Assembly: GCA_905216145.1 (NCBI GenBank)
Contig: CAJMST010000007.1
Location: 1 to 64,000 of the forward strand
Direction of reading: 5' to 3'
Origin: an uncultured bacterium
GTDB lineage: Bacteria; Actinomycetota; Coriobacteriia; Coriobacteriales; Coriobacteriaceae
DNA: 64,000 bases
In this document: piece after piece, positions 26,501 through 33,403 of the stretch
Layout: each line of letters opens with the position of its first letter
Numbering within the stretch: position 1 is the stretch's first letter
Program-made: the position numbers and the translations under genes
Notes under the pieces: generated by a model
Database searches by the model: none
The model's input: the letters and a program-made list of their open reading frames with translations, nothing else
What the model was told of the DNA's origin: nothing

Positions 26501-26841
26501 ACATCCGTGAATGCGACGCCAACGTGGACGAAGGCACCAGTCACAAGGGCTACACCAACGACACCAAGACCTTCAAGGTTGTGGTGACGGCCGAGGACAA
26601 CCGTGACGGCACGCTGACCTGCACGCCGGCCTACTACGAGGTCGACGCCAACAATCATGTGAGGGAGACACCGACCGATAACCCCACCTTCACCAACACC
26701 TACTCCACCTCTTTGCCCCTTTCTGGTATGTCGGGCGTCACTCTGACGTACCTTGCCGGCGCGGCGGTGCTTTGCGCTGCTGCGGCCTGGATGCACATTC
26801 GTCGCAAGGCGAATGCGAAGGGGGGTGAGCGTCGTGAATAA
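23533..26841 (+). CDS. Large LPxTG-like surface adhesin / pilus tip protein
   Basis: 1102 residues. Signal peptide about 1-46 (KKATRRVLAGVLCGASVLSL). An acidic low-complexity stretch precedes a long right-handed beta-helix region (about 120-650) with repeated GGGIY and MTGG motifs, typical of adhesins. Two pilin-like domains follow; the last (about 915-1060) resembles Spy0128/FctA isopeptide domains (VTKKVDGGEMKRFKFELYTK). Sorting signal LPLSG, hydrophobic helix and Arg/Lys tail. A G9 run at codons 58-61 makes it a candidate phase-variable gene. ATG 23533 follows GGGGAGGAG. It overlaps the next pilin gene by 8 bp. Base composition is lower-GC than the neighbours. Confidence 0.88.
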   Translation: MKANSEKTKQSKKATRRVLAGVLCGASVLSLVLSLVMPPISQAIANDAQAAFTEETVMGGGSSSESTDVDNTANGDAEKQDSVETDENAPEVDSLSDDTEAKGAEQPADNSANNENAIALAGEIVNGYTTIQGDVTNTLRSGGKYCLTGDAYSTTPIRIEQDTTIDLAGYKLYYPVGGNDTFITVASGALTVEDSVQVSDTPSGADNDPGKLATMAWTGDNKGTPQSLTYYETTSTPNEDKRGTTETTTMHVVSGFGAIVAASDGGSVKRVVSVEAGGTLNLNGGMVTTPRPLVGNDGHVIFSQGTVNISGGYVTNGSGGGWGGGLCVTGAKAELNMTNGVIAANKAASGGGIYADQRAKLKLLGGVISGNATYKDCYNDVDNPNNGYGGGVFTKNADVEIVDPANITNNRVDSYITEKFNLGLLGGGGIASVDGGTLNMTGGSVTANYSGEAGGGIYAGFWGKAITFTMTGGTIAGNKSVNGEGGGLRIAGGNNSGTMATINAGENSKIYITNNKTMTGSTKDRGGDWGGGGIFIQEHGRLNILRSLITGNKAGGWSGGIGACPTGETIVSHSYGAAIYGNKDNVDQDGNPLGTYHYSAGGNNKNEDHDEKNYVTPDFQKSGHKDFFLVRNKDDARSTIAVVLGKMLGGGSAGWHGTCDGNPVTIDPNGGAEAKYMFGLEAQPTDDAINKAQGAATTIISGNYSYTHGGGIMTNGDLIVGEVTSLNVYPAIKVKANKVLMKDGKPQGLTGHGYKFKLLGKKAADSAGEPYWNTDGSLNANGCEATPEVTVNDEGEIVIDTAANFQSGNYDLYLAEVPIAEKGTTFDKTIYKIHVSVSATPTRTSLMGIDINRYAVDKSASKVFVKKKDDTVFTECKSGFYNWSTDTADSSVSIVKIGDESNPAFTNELAPYQTSGTWTPQVTKKVDGGEMKRFKFELYTKDASGNKQVLDTKYTSKGTGNEATVTFDNQTIGPLGIKDLTNGKATFTYYIRECDANVDEGTSHKGYTNDTKTFKVVVTAEDNRDGTLTCTPAYYEVDANNHVRETPTDNPTFTNTYSTSLPLSGMSGVTLTYLAGAAVLCAAAAWMHIRRKANAKGGERRE
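23706..23714 (+). repeat. G9 homopolymer inside the adhesin gene
   Basis: Nine consecutive G beginning in codon 58. Adding one G brings TGA into frame a few codons later (after Phe-Leu-Lys); removing one G gives TAG about nine codons later. Slippage would therefore abolish the protein either way. Confidence 0.9.
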
Positions 26842-28495
26842 GAATGTTAGCTCCTTCTCGATCTTGTTTGCGCTGCTTGCCCTCTTGATCGGTACCTGCG
26901 CGGTTGTGTTCCCCGCTTCCGCGCAGGCCGTGCCGACCTCGAACGGTTCCATCACGGTGAGCGGCACCGTGGCGAGCAGCTACGATGCCTACCAGATCTT
27001 TAGCGCCAACGTCGTCGACGGCGACAACGACGCTAAGATCGCCACCGACCTCGCTTGGGCAAACGACGCCGCGCGCGACGCCGTCCTGCCTGTGCTGCAC
27101 AGCGCGGGCATGCCCAATTCCCAGACCACCGCGCAGGAAGCTGCCGAGTGGCTCAGCGCCGATTCCCACCTTACGAGCGCGCTGAGCGCACAGCTCGCTC
27201 GTTCCCTCCAGAGCTCTGGCGCCGTGTTCGTGCCCCTTAACGCGGGCACGGCGGCCGAGCTGCCCTGTGGCTACTGGCTCATCGTCGCCGACGACGGCGT
27301 CATCGCCCAGGACGAGGCCGGCACCGCGCCGATCATGGCCCTGGTCGGCGGCAGCGCCGTCACCGTCAAGCCCAAGGCCGCGACCCCCAAGGTGGCCAAG
27401 CACGTGCTGGAGGACAGCGCCGCAGCCTGGCAGAAGGCCGCCGACGCCACGGTGGGCGATGACCTGTACTGGCGCCTCTCGGCTACGGTCCCGGCGGGCC
27501 TTGCCGCCTACGACACCTACGCGGTGCAGTTCGTCGACACCATGAGCGCGGGGCTCGACCCCTCCAAGGTCGCCGCGAGCATGCGCGTGTACGTGGCGGC
27601 GGGCGCGAGCGGCGGCTTCGACGCTGTCGTGTGTGAGGGTGGCAACGTCAGCTCGACGCCGGCTAAAGGGTGGACAGATATAACTTCACAGTGCAAGGTC
27701 TCGGTCGAGGGCGATGCCTTCACCGTGCGCACCGGCGACCTGATCGCCGCGCTCGGCGGGGCCGACGCCTTCACCTCGGGCGCCCGCGTGGTCGCCGTGT
27801 ACAACGCGCCGCTCAACGGCGCCTGCAACCACGGCATCGCGAAGGGCAACCCCAACGAGGTCTACCTGCGCTACCCGCGCTCTCCCTTTGCCGATCAGTC
27901 CGGCGACGCCGGCTTCACCCGCACGCCGAGCGATGTCGCGTGCGCCTACACCTGGGATCTCGCGCTCACCAAGCGCGGCAGCGACGGCGACAAGCCGCTT
28001 GCCGGGGCGGTCCTGAGCATCGCCGACGACCGCGGCCGCACGCTCGCGGTCGATGGCACGTGGGATGCGGAGGGCAAGGCCACCGTCACCACGGGCGAGG
28101 ACGGCCGCGTGACCATCTCGGGCGTGGACTCGGGCAAGCTGATGGTCCGCGAGCTCAAGGCTCCCAAGGGCTACACCGCCTTTGAGGGCATGCGTTCCGT
28201 GACGGTCAAGGCCGGGGGTCTGGATGTCAACCAGGTGGCCGCCGCCAAGCCCAAGCTCACCATCACCGCCGAGTCGCCCCTGCGCGCCGACAGTGCGGAC
28301 GGGTCGACGGGCAGCCTGGAGGCGTCGCTCATCAACACGCCCACCGGCACACCTCCTAGCATTACCAACGGAGGCTTTATGCCCTCGACTGGCGATATGG
28401 CAATGTACGCCGCGGCCGCCGCAGCGGTCGCCGGAGCCGCGCTCATCGTGGTCGCGCTCCTGGTCAAGCGGGGAGGTGGCAGCCATACAGAGTAG
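26834..28495 (+). CDS. Pilus subunit with SpaA/Cna-B-type domain (minor or basal pilin)
   Basis: 553 residues. Signal peptide (SFSILFALLALLIGTCAVVF ... AQAVP). The N-terminal domain resembles fimbrial isopeptide-forming domains (PKVAKHVLEDSAAAWQKAAD, with the candidate pilin lysine in VAKHV). A Cna-B/SpaA domain at about 375-480 (LALTKRGSDGDKPLAGAVLS ... MVRELKAPKGYTAFEG). Sorting signal MPSTG, helix, and KRGGG tail. The GTG at 26834 is chosen: GGGGGG lies at good spacing, and the upstream frame is overlap with the adhesin gene. Its GC is clearly higher than either neighbouring pilin gene, suggesting a different history. Confidence 0.85.
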   Translation: MNKNVSSFSILFALLALLIGTCAVVFPASAQAVPTSNGSITVSGTVASSYDAYQIFSANVVDGDNDAKIATDLAWANDAARDAVLPVLHSAGMPNSQTTAQEAAEWLSADSHLTSALSAQLARSLQSSGAVFVPLNAGTAAELPCGYWLIVADDGVIAQDEAGTAPIMALVGGSAVTVKPKAATPKVAKHVLEDSAAAWQKAADATVGDDLYWRLSATVPAGLAAYDTYAVQFVDTMSAGLDPSKVAASMRVYVAAGASGGFDAVVCEGGNVSSTPAKGWTDITSQCKVSVEGDAFTVRTGDLIAALGGADAFTSGARVVAVYNAPLNGACNHGIAKGNPNEVYLRYPRSPFADQSGDAGFTRTPSDVACAYTWDLALTKRGSDGDKPLAGAVLSIADDRGRTLAVDGTWDAEGKATVTTGEDGRVTISGVDSGKLMVRELKAPKGYTAFEGMRSVTVKAGGLDVNQVAAAKPKLTITAESPLRADSADGSTGSLEASLINTPTGTPPSITNGGFMPSTGDMAMYAAAAAAVAGAALIVVALLVKRGGGSHTE

Positions 28496-28603
28496 CTGGC
28501 AGCCCCACCGAGAGCGGGGCGAGACATAGCGAAGCAGATGCTAAGACACAGACAGACAGATTTAGACCAAATGGAATTCGAGCAGAAAGCAGAGGAAAAG
28601 AAG

Positions 28604-30244
28604 ATGAGCATGAGCAAGAACATCGCACGCCTGGCAGTAACGGCAGGCCTCACTGCAGCGCTGAGCTTCGGCGGCGTCATGGCGCCGGTGACCATGGCGT
28701 TTGCTGAGGGCGCCGCGACCGGCTCGGTGACCATCAAGAACGCAAATAATAACGTTACCGATTTTAAAGGTTACAAGATCTTCGATGCCAATGTGGTAAA
28801 GGACGAGAATGGCAAGACGCTTGTGAGCAATATCACATGGGCAAACGAAAAGGTGGAAGCTGCTGTTAAGGGGGTAATTACGGAAATCGAACCTAGTGCC
28901 AATATAGCCACCGCTCAGGATGCTGCTGAATGGATCAAGGGACACGTGACGGGTACCGATGAAGAGTTCCGTGTGGCATCTGAATCTGCTGCATACAAGA
29001 TTGCAGCTGCCGTGTCTGCGGTGACCAATCTGGACGATTCAAGTGATTACACGACCACTTCGAATGGCGTTGCTAACAACCTTTCACACGGCTACTGGCT
29101 CTTTGTGACTGACGCCTCTACCGTCACAGGCGTTGAAGCTGCCACTGCCCCCATTTTCACTGTTGTTGGCGATGAAGCGGTCAAAATTAACGAGAAGACC
29201 AGCATTCCTACCGTCAACAAGGAGGTTAAAGAGAACGGCACCTGGGGAAACGTGAGCGACTCCCAGATCGGTGAGGAAATCGAATATAGGTTGACTGGCT
29301 CTGTCGCCGATAACATCGATACCTTTACCACATACACATATGAGTTCCATGACCATCTTTCCGTTGGACTGGAGGCTATTCCGAGCTCCGTTGCCGTGAC
29401 TATTAACGGTCGGCCTGTCCAGCCTACAAATAACTACAACGTGAAGCTTACGGATACTTTGGATGCTTCCAAAAAGGTTACAGGCCATGACCTGATGATT
29501 TCCTTTACCGACCTCAAGGCCGCTGCAAAGGCTTCGAACGTGACCCTGACCAAGAATTCTAAGGTCGTTGTGACCTACAAGGCCAAGCTTACTCGCGATG
29601 CTGAATACACGGCTACCGGCAACACCAACGAAGTCACGCTTGTCTACTCCAACGACCCCATGAGTAAAGGCACCGGCACCTCTACGCCGAAGAAAGTCAC
29701 CGACTACGTTTTCGGCTTGGATATTACCAAGGTTGAGGAAGGCAATACGGACAAAAAACTTGCTGCTGGCTTTAAGGTCAAAGTCGTTAACAACGGGGAC
29801 TCTGCCTCTGCTGGCAAATGGCTTAAGGATGACGGGACCCTTGTCGAGACTAAAGAAAATGCTTCTGAGTTTATGACCGATGCTACGAGCGGCAAGGTTT
29901 TAATCCCTGGCCTCGTTAAGGGTACGTATGAGATTGCCGAGACGACCACTCCTTCGGGCTACAACACTATCGCGCCCTTCCAGATTACGGTTACGCCGAC
30001 CTATGATGAAAATGGCAAATTGTCGACGCTGGCCGTTGGCGAAGACGTCGAAAAGGTCACTCCCGGTACTGCAAATGGTTCGGTCATGTCCATTACCATT
30101 GAAAACAAGAAGGGCTCTGGCCTTCCGCTGACCGGTCTCAACGGCGTGACCTTCACTTGGATTGCTGGTGGCGCGGTGCTGTGCATCGGCGTGGCACACC
30201 TCATCCGCAGCCGTAAGCAGGCTGAGGAGTCCGAGCAGGAGTAA
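28604..30244 (+). CDS. Major pilin, LPLTG-anchored
   Basis: 546 residues. Signal peptide (ARLAVTAGLTAALSFGGVMA ... AFAEG). Domain 1 starts GSVTIKNANNNVTDFKGYKI; the next begins IPTVNKEVKENGTW, where the lysine is the likely isopeptide acceptor of the pilin motif. A Cna-B/SpaA domain follows (FGLDITKVEEGNTDKKLAAG ... YEIAETTTPSGYNT). LPLTG sorting signal, membrane helix and RSRKQ tail. Organisation matches FimA/SpaA-type shaft pilins polymerised by class C sortase. ATG 28604 is preceded by AGAGGA; the ATG at 28610 is an alternative. The gap to the previous gene is 108 bp. Confidence 0.88.
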   Translation: MSMSKNIARLAVTAGLTAALSFGGVMAPVTMAFAEGAATGSVTIKNANNNVTDFKGYKIFDANVVKDENGKTLVSNITWANEKVEAAVKGVITEIEPSANIATAQDAAEWIKGHVTGTDEEFRVASESAAYKIAAAVSAVTNLDDSSDYTTTSNGVANNLSHGYWLFVTDASTVTGVEAATAPIFTVVGDEAVKINEKTSIPTVNKEVKENGTWGNVSDSQIGEEIEYRLTGSVADNIDTFTTYTYEFHDHLSVGLEAIPSSVAVTINGRPVQPTNNYNVKLTDTLDASKKVTGHDLMISFTDLKAAAKASNVTLTKNSKVVVTYKAKLTRDAEYTATGNTNEVTLVYSNDPMSKGTGTSTPKKVTDYVFGLDITKVEEGNTDKKLAAGFKVKVVNNGDSASAGKWLKDDGTLVETKENASEFMTDATSGKVLIPGLVKGTYEIAETTTPSGYNTIAPFQITVTPTYDENGKLSTLAVGEDVEKVTPGTANGSVMSITIENKKGSGLPLTGLNGVTFTWIAGGAVLCIGVAHLIRSRKQAEESEQE

Positions 30245-30344
30245 CGCTCGCTCACCCATCCCTTTGGCAGGTGGGATGTGATGGCCATGAGACTTGCGGA
30301 CACTTTTCTCGTCCATCCACGTTCTTGCTTTGCTATTCTCTTTT

Positions 30345-30383
30345 CGGGGCAGACTCCGCACTGGAGTTTGCCCCGTTCTTTTT
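30345..30383 (+). terminator. Rho-independent terminator after the pilin operon
   Basis: Arms CGGGGCAGACTCC / GGAGTTTGCCCCG with a short GCACT loop, then TTCTTTTT. About 100 bp after the major pilin stop. Confidence 0.85.
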
Positions 30384-30400
30384 GGATAACACAGGCAGCC

Positions 30401-30497
30401 TCCACCGTCCGATGCGGACTCATCCGTCATCGCGTTTCTTGACTCGCACGAAGTTCGGTTTAAGGTCCGTAGGCGCACGCGCAGTGCGGACGGTGGA
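30401..30497. repeat. Inverted-repeat-bounded 97-bp segment
   Basis: TCCACCGTCCG (30401-30411) and CGGACGGTGGA (30487-30497) are perfect inverted ends of a 97-bp segment containing TTGACTCGCACGAAGTTCGG. No coding frame. The remainder of the 30245-30757 gap holds only terminators and a weak promoter. Confidence 0.55.
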
Positions 30498-30527
30498 AGG
30501 CATTTGCGCCGCAACAAGCGCAAATAA

Positions 30528-30557
30528 GAATGCCCGGGGGTCGGATTCCGGGCATTT
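30528..30557. terminator. Hairpin, terminator-like
   Basis: Arms GAATGCCCGG and CCGGGCATT with a short GGGTCGGATT-type loop and a TTT end. Lies between the pilin operon and the AbiEi-like gene. Confidence 0.55.
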
Positions 30558-30721
30558 AACAAAAGCTGAAAACTAGGCCGCCCGCGCTCCCAAACATTTA
30601 CGCGGGGTGCGTCGTTTTCTATTGATATTGTATCCCGAATCGCCCCGCCGATCTGGGATATTCTGAAAACTCAAATATAGGCTTAGGCACGAACGGAATC
30701 TCATTAATTCCGAAAATTATG

Positions 30722-30727
30722 TATAAT
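30722..30727 (+). promoter_or_regulatory. Possible -10 box for the AbiEi-like gene
   Basis: TATAAT at 30722-30727, about 30 bp before the preferred start codon. No good -35 is visible. The flanks hold repeated ATTCC/GGAAT half-sites that could be an operator. Confidence 0.35.
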
Positions 30728-30757
30728 TCCAATATAAACTGGAATCAAACGAAAACG

Positions 30758-31726
30758 ATGGAAATGAACGAAGCGCTAATCTACTTACAAGAAGCACTAG
30801 GCCTCTCCGCCAAGGCCAAAATTTGGCCTGGATCCGCACGCTTGCCGCTGCATCTGCGGGCGATTGAGGTCCGCGCTGTTGACGCAAACGGTTTTTCGTT
30901 TTTGCTTGCAAGTTTGCCTACTGGCGTCGGGCTTCCCGAGGCTAAGAGAGTCTATAGTCAGCTATCCTTGCGCGCGGAGACTCCTGTTGTCGTTTCGTTT
31001 CCTGATGCCGATGCACGTCAGCGCAAAGCATTAGTTGCACAAGGGATTCCCTTTGTCTGCCCAGGTAGACAGGCTTTTCTTCCATTTATGGGCACAGCCT
31101 GCACGGAGAGGGGCGGTGCCTGGTTTCACAATCACGCGACCAAGATGTCACCCAACGCGCAGGCTGCCGCAATCTGGGGAGCAGCCCAGGAGCCATATCG
31201 CCCCTATGACCTTTGTCGTGCGCTTGGGATCTCGGTAAGCCGTGCGAGTGAGGCCATAACCGAGCTTGTTGACAGGGGGCTCGCGAGGCGCGAGCGTCGC
31301 GAGCGACGTGTCGTTGTGTTTCCTGTTGCCGTTGATCTTCTGCTCAGCGAGCACATGGCAGAGCTCTCCTCGCCTGTCTCGAAGGTCTTTTTTGCAAGGA
31401 AGACGCCGCAGATCGACTATCTTGTTGACGCCGGGGAGACGGCGCTCGCTGCGCGTTCGATGCTCGCTGCGCCGGGCATGGAACAAAAGGCCGTCTTAAG
31501 AAGAGCATGGCGTCAACTGGGCGATCTCGAAGTCGCAGACGGGGAGTTGCCGGATAACGAAACGGCGATGATCCAAGTGTGGCGCTATGCGCCCGTGTTT
31601 GCCGACTCCTCCCGCGTCGACGACATTTCGCTTGCGCTATCTTTGGCGGCAATCGACGATGAGCGAATTCAGCTCGAAGTCGATCGCATGTTTGGAAAGG
31701 AATATCCATGGCAAGAAGCGCTGTAG
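30758..31726 (+). CDS. AbiEi-like winged-helix protein (orphan antitoxin candidate)
   Basis: 322 residues. A central winged helix is visible at about 140-205 (YDLCRALGISVSRASEAITE, then RGLARRERRERRVVVFPV). The N-terminal third and C-terminal third have no motif I can name. Overall length and the mid-protein HTH recall AbiEi-type antitoxins (PF09952/COG4861), whose partner is a nucleotidyltransferase toxin starting at the antitoxin's 3' end. Here that position holds only a 14-codon open frame with a good ribosome-binding site, so the toxin seems lost. Location between pilin genes and their sortase also allows a role as pilus regulator. ATG 30758 is chosen because a TATAAT lies over the upstream ATG 30719. 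Confidence 0.55.
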   Translation: MEMNEALIYLQEALGLSAKAKIWPGSARLPLHLRAIEVRAVDANGFSFLLASLPTGVGLPEAKRVYSQLSLRAETPVVVSFPDADARQRKALVAQGIPFVCPGRQAFLPFMGTACTERGGAWFHNHATKMSPNAQAAAIWGAAQEPYRPYDLCRALGISVSRASEAITELVDRGLARRERRERRVVVFPVAVDLLLSEHMAELSSPVSKVFFARKTPQIDYLVDAGETALAARSMLAAPGMEQKAVLRRAWRQLGDLEVADGELPDNETAMIQVWRYAPVFADSSRVDDISLALSLAAIDDERIQLEVDRMFGKEYPWQEAL

Positions 31727-31752
31727 AAGGCCTTCAAGAATTCGAACCGTAG
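31708..31752 (+). pseudogene. Truncated start of a partner gene (14 codons)
   Basis: AAAGGAA at good spacing precedes an ATG that overlaps the end of the AbiEi-like gene in another frame. It encodes MARSAVEGLQEFEP and then a stop. This is the layout expected for a translationally coupled toxin gene whose body has been deleted. Alternatively it is chance. Confidence 0.35.
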
Positions 31753-31848
31753 GCGGCGTTTCGGTCCTAGCTGCGTTACCCGCGGCAGAAGTTCGCTAAT
31801 CGGCTATTATTTGTTTAGACAACTTGAGTTGTAGAGGAGTGACCGGCG

Positions 31849-32787
31849 ATGGTGCAGGGCGCCAAACATATGAAGAGCAATAACGCCGCGGCCAACGGTG
31901 GCTCAAGCCCTCAGCCCAAACCTCAACCAAAGTCCAAACGCCGCCGCAAGCGACTGCCGCGCTGGGCCGATCGGCTCATCACCATCGTCATCATCCTTAT
32001 TGGCGTGGGCCTTATGACCTGGCCGTGGATCTTGGACCGGCTCGAGGCCTCGGGCGTGTTCAACCAGATCAGCACCGTGTCCAGCACCGTGGACGCGCTG
32101 TCTGCCGAGGAGCGTGAGCGCATCCTGCTCCAGGCGCGCTCCTTTAACGAGCAGCTGGCGGGCGAGGCCACCGAGCTTCCCACCGACCAGATCGAGCCCT
32201 ACGCTCAGCAGCTCATCTTTGACCGCGATCCCATGATGAGCTGGGTCGAGATCCCCTCCATCGACGTGAGTATGCCCATCTACCACGGCACGAGCGAAGA
32301 AGTCCTCATGGCGGGCGTCGGCCACCTGGAGGGCACGAGCCTGCCGGTGGGCGGCACCTCGACGCATTGCGTGCTCACCGCGCACTCGGGCATGCGCAAT
32401 TTGAGCATGTTCGACGACATCCATTCGCTGGAGCCCGGCGACCTGGTACTGCTGCACACCATGAACAAGACGCTCGCCTACAAGATGGTGAACTCCGAGG
32501 TGGTGCTGCCTGAGGAGATGGAGTCGCTGACCATCGAACCCGGCGCCGACAAGGTGACGCTCATCACCTGCACACCCTACGGCGTGAACGACCATCGCCT
32601 GCTGGTGCATTGCGTGCGCACCAAGTACAGCAAGAAGGACGTCGACAAGCAAAAGTCGCTGGCCGGTCGCCACTGGGGCAAGCGCGAGTTTGCTGTGCTC
32701 ATCGTGGTCGTGGCCATTGTGCTGTTGCTGCTGGACATCGTGATCCACGCGGTCCGCAAGCGCCGCAAGGCCAAGGCCTCGGCATAA
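31849..32787 (+). CDS. Class C sortase (pilin polymerase)
   Basis: 312 residues. Basic N-terminus, membrane segment about 42-60, lid region with RDPMM near 126-130, and a sortase barrel with H179 (TAHSG), C241 (TLITCTPYG) and R250 (NDHRLLV). A second membrane helix lies at about 283-302, then KRRKAK. Two transmembrane helices and the DP-type lid define class C sortases, which link pilin subunits through lysine isopeptide bonds. The three sorting-signal proteins just upstream are its likely substrates. ATG 31849 follows GAGGAG. A separate gene for a housekeeping sortase is not in the window. Confidence 0.92.
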   Translation: MVQGAKHMKSNNAAANGGSSPQPKPQPKSKRRRKRLPRWADRLITIVIILIGVGLMTWPWILDRLEASGVFNQISTVSSTVDALSAEERERILLQARSFNEQLAGEATELPTDQIEPYAQQLIFDRDPMMSWVEIPSIDVSMPIYHGTSEEVLMAGVGHLEGTSLPVGGTSTHCVLTAHSGMRNLSMFDDIHSLEPGDLVLLHTMNKTLAYKMVNSEVVLPEEMESLTIEPGADKVTLITCTPYGVNDHRLLVHCVRTKYSKKDVDKQKSLAGRHWGKREFAVLIVVVAIVLLLLDIVIHAVRKRRKAKASA

Positions 32788-32801
32788 GACATTCTCCAGA
32801 A

Positions 32802-32835
32802 CCGCCACAATGGGGACAGGCACCTTTGTGGTGGT
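32802..32835. repeat. CCACC-hairpin repeat, copy 5 (decayed)
   Basis: CCGCCACAATGG / CCTTTGTGGTGG with loop GGACAGGCA. Two left-arm changes are uncompensated (one G-U possible). It lies 11 bp from 65-bp palindrome copy 4. Confidence 0.75.
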
Positions 32836-32846
32836 CGGGGGCTTCC

Positions 32847-32911
32847 AAACCATCACAACATTCGATGAAAATCGCGATTTTGGCGAAAAGTGTCGAATGT
32901 TGTGATGGTTT
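32847..32911. repeat. 65-bp palindromic repeat, copy 4
   Basis: Perfect 19-bp arms as in the other copies; loop most like copy 3 and in the same orientation. Follows the sortase gene. Confidence 0.95.
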
Positions 32912-33091
32912 TCGTTGTGGGCGGGATGGTTTTCGCTACGGACGGTACGGTTTCGCTGCAGAACCGCCAGCCCGCCGCCTGCCAGCCGCCGCCCTCGTTA
33001 CGTTTTCGCTGCATTTAGGTAAAGCACCTGCTCCGAGCGGCGTTGCCCTGTATACTAGAGCGGTTTAACTGTTATGCGGAAGGGAGCGCCT

Positions 33092-33403
33092 ATGGCACTC
33101 AGCGAGAAAGACGTGCGCGGCATCGCCGAGTACGCAAAGATCGCACTGACCGATGACGAGCTCACCCAGATGACGTCCTACCTGAACGACGCCGTCCAGA
33201 TGCTCGAGCCCGTCTTGCAATATGACTTGCCCGACGTGGAGCCCACGTTCCATCCCATCGGAAGCCTGTCCAACGTGATGGGCGATGACCTGCGCGAGCC
33301 CGAGCGCGACCTGCCGCTCGACGTCGCGCTGGAAAACGCCGGCAGCGCGCGCGACCGCTACTTCCGCGTGCCGTCCATTTTGGGAGAGGGGGAGAGCGAG
33401 TAA
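33092..33403 (+). CDS. gatC: Asp/Glu-tRNA amidotransferase subunit C
   Basis: 103 residues. Short helical protein (DVRGIAEYAKIALTDDELTQ, then LNDAVQMLEPVLQYDLPDVEPTFHP, seen as segments) that clamps GatA to GatB in the enzyme that converts Glu-tRNA(Gln) or Asp-tRNA(Asn) to the amide. ATG 33092 follows GGAAGGGAG; the ATG at 33074 lies within the ribosome-binding region. A TATACT box at 33051 may be the -10. The stop overlaps the gatA start (TAATG). Confidence 0.92.
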   Translation: MALSEKDVRGIAEYAKIALTDDELTQMTSYLNDAVQMLEPVLQYDLPDVEPTFHPIGSLSNVMGDDLREPERDLPLDVALENAGSARDRYFRVPSILGEGESE

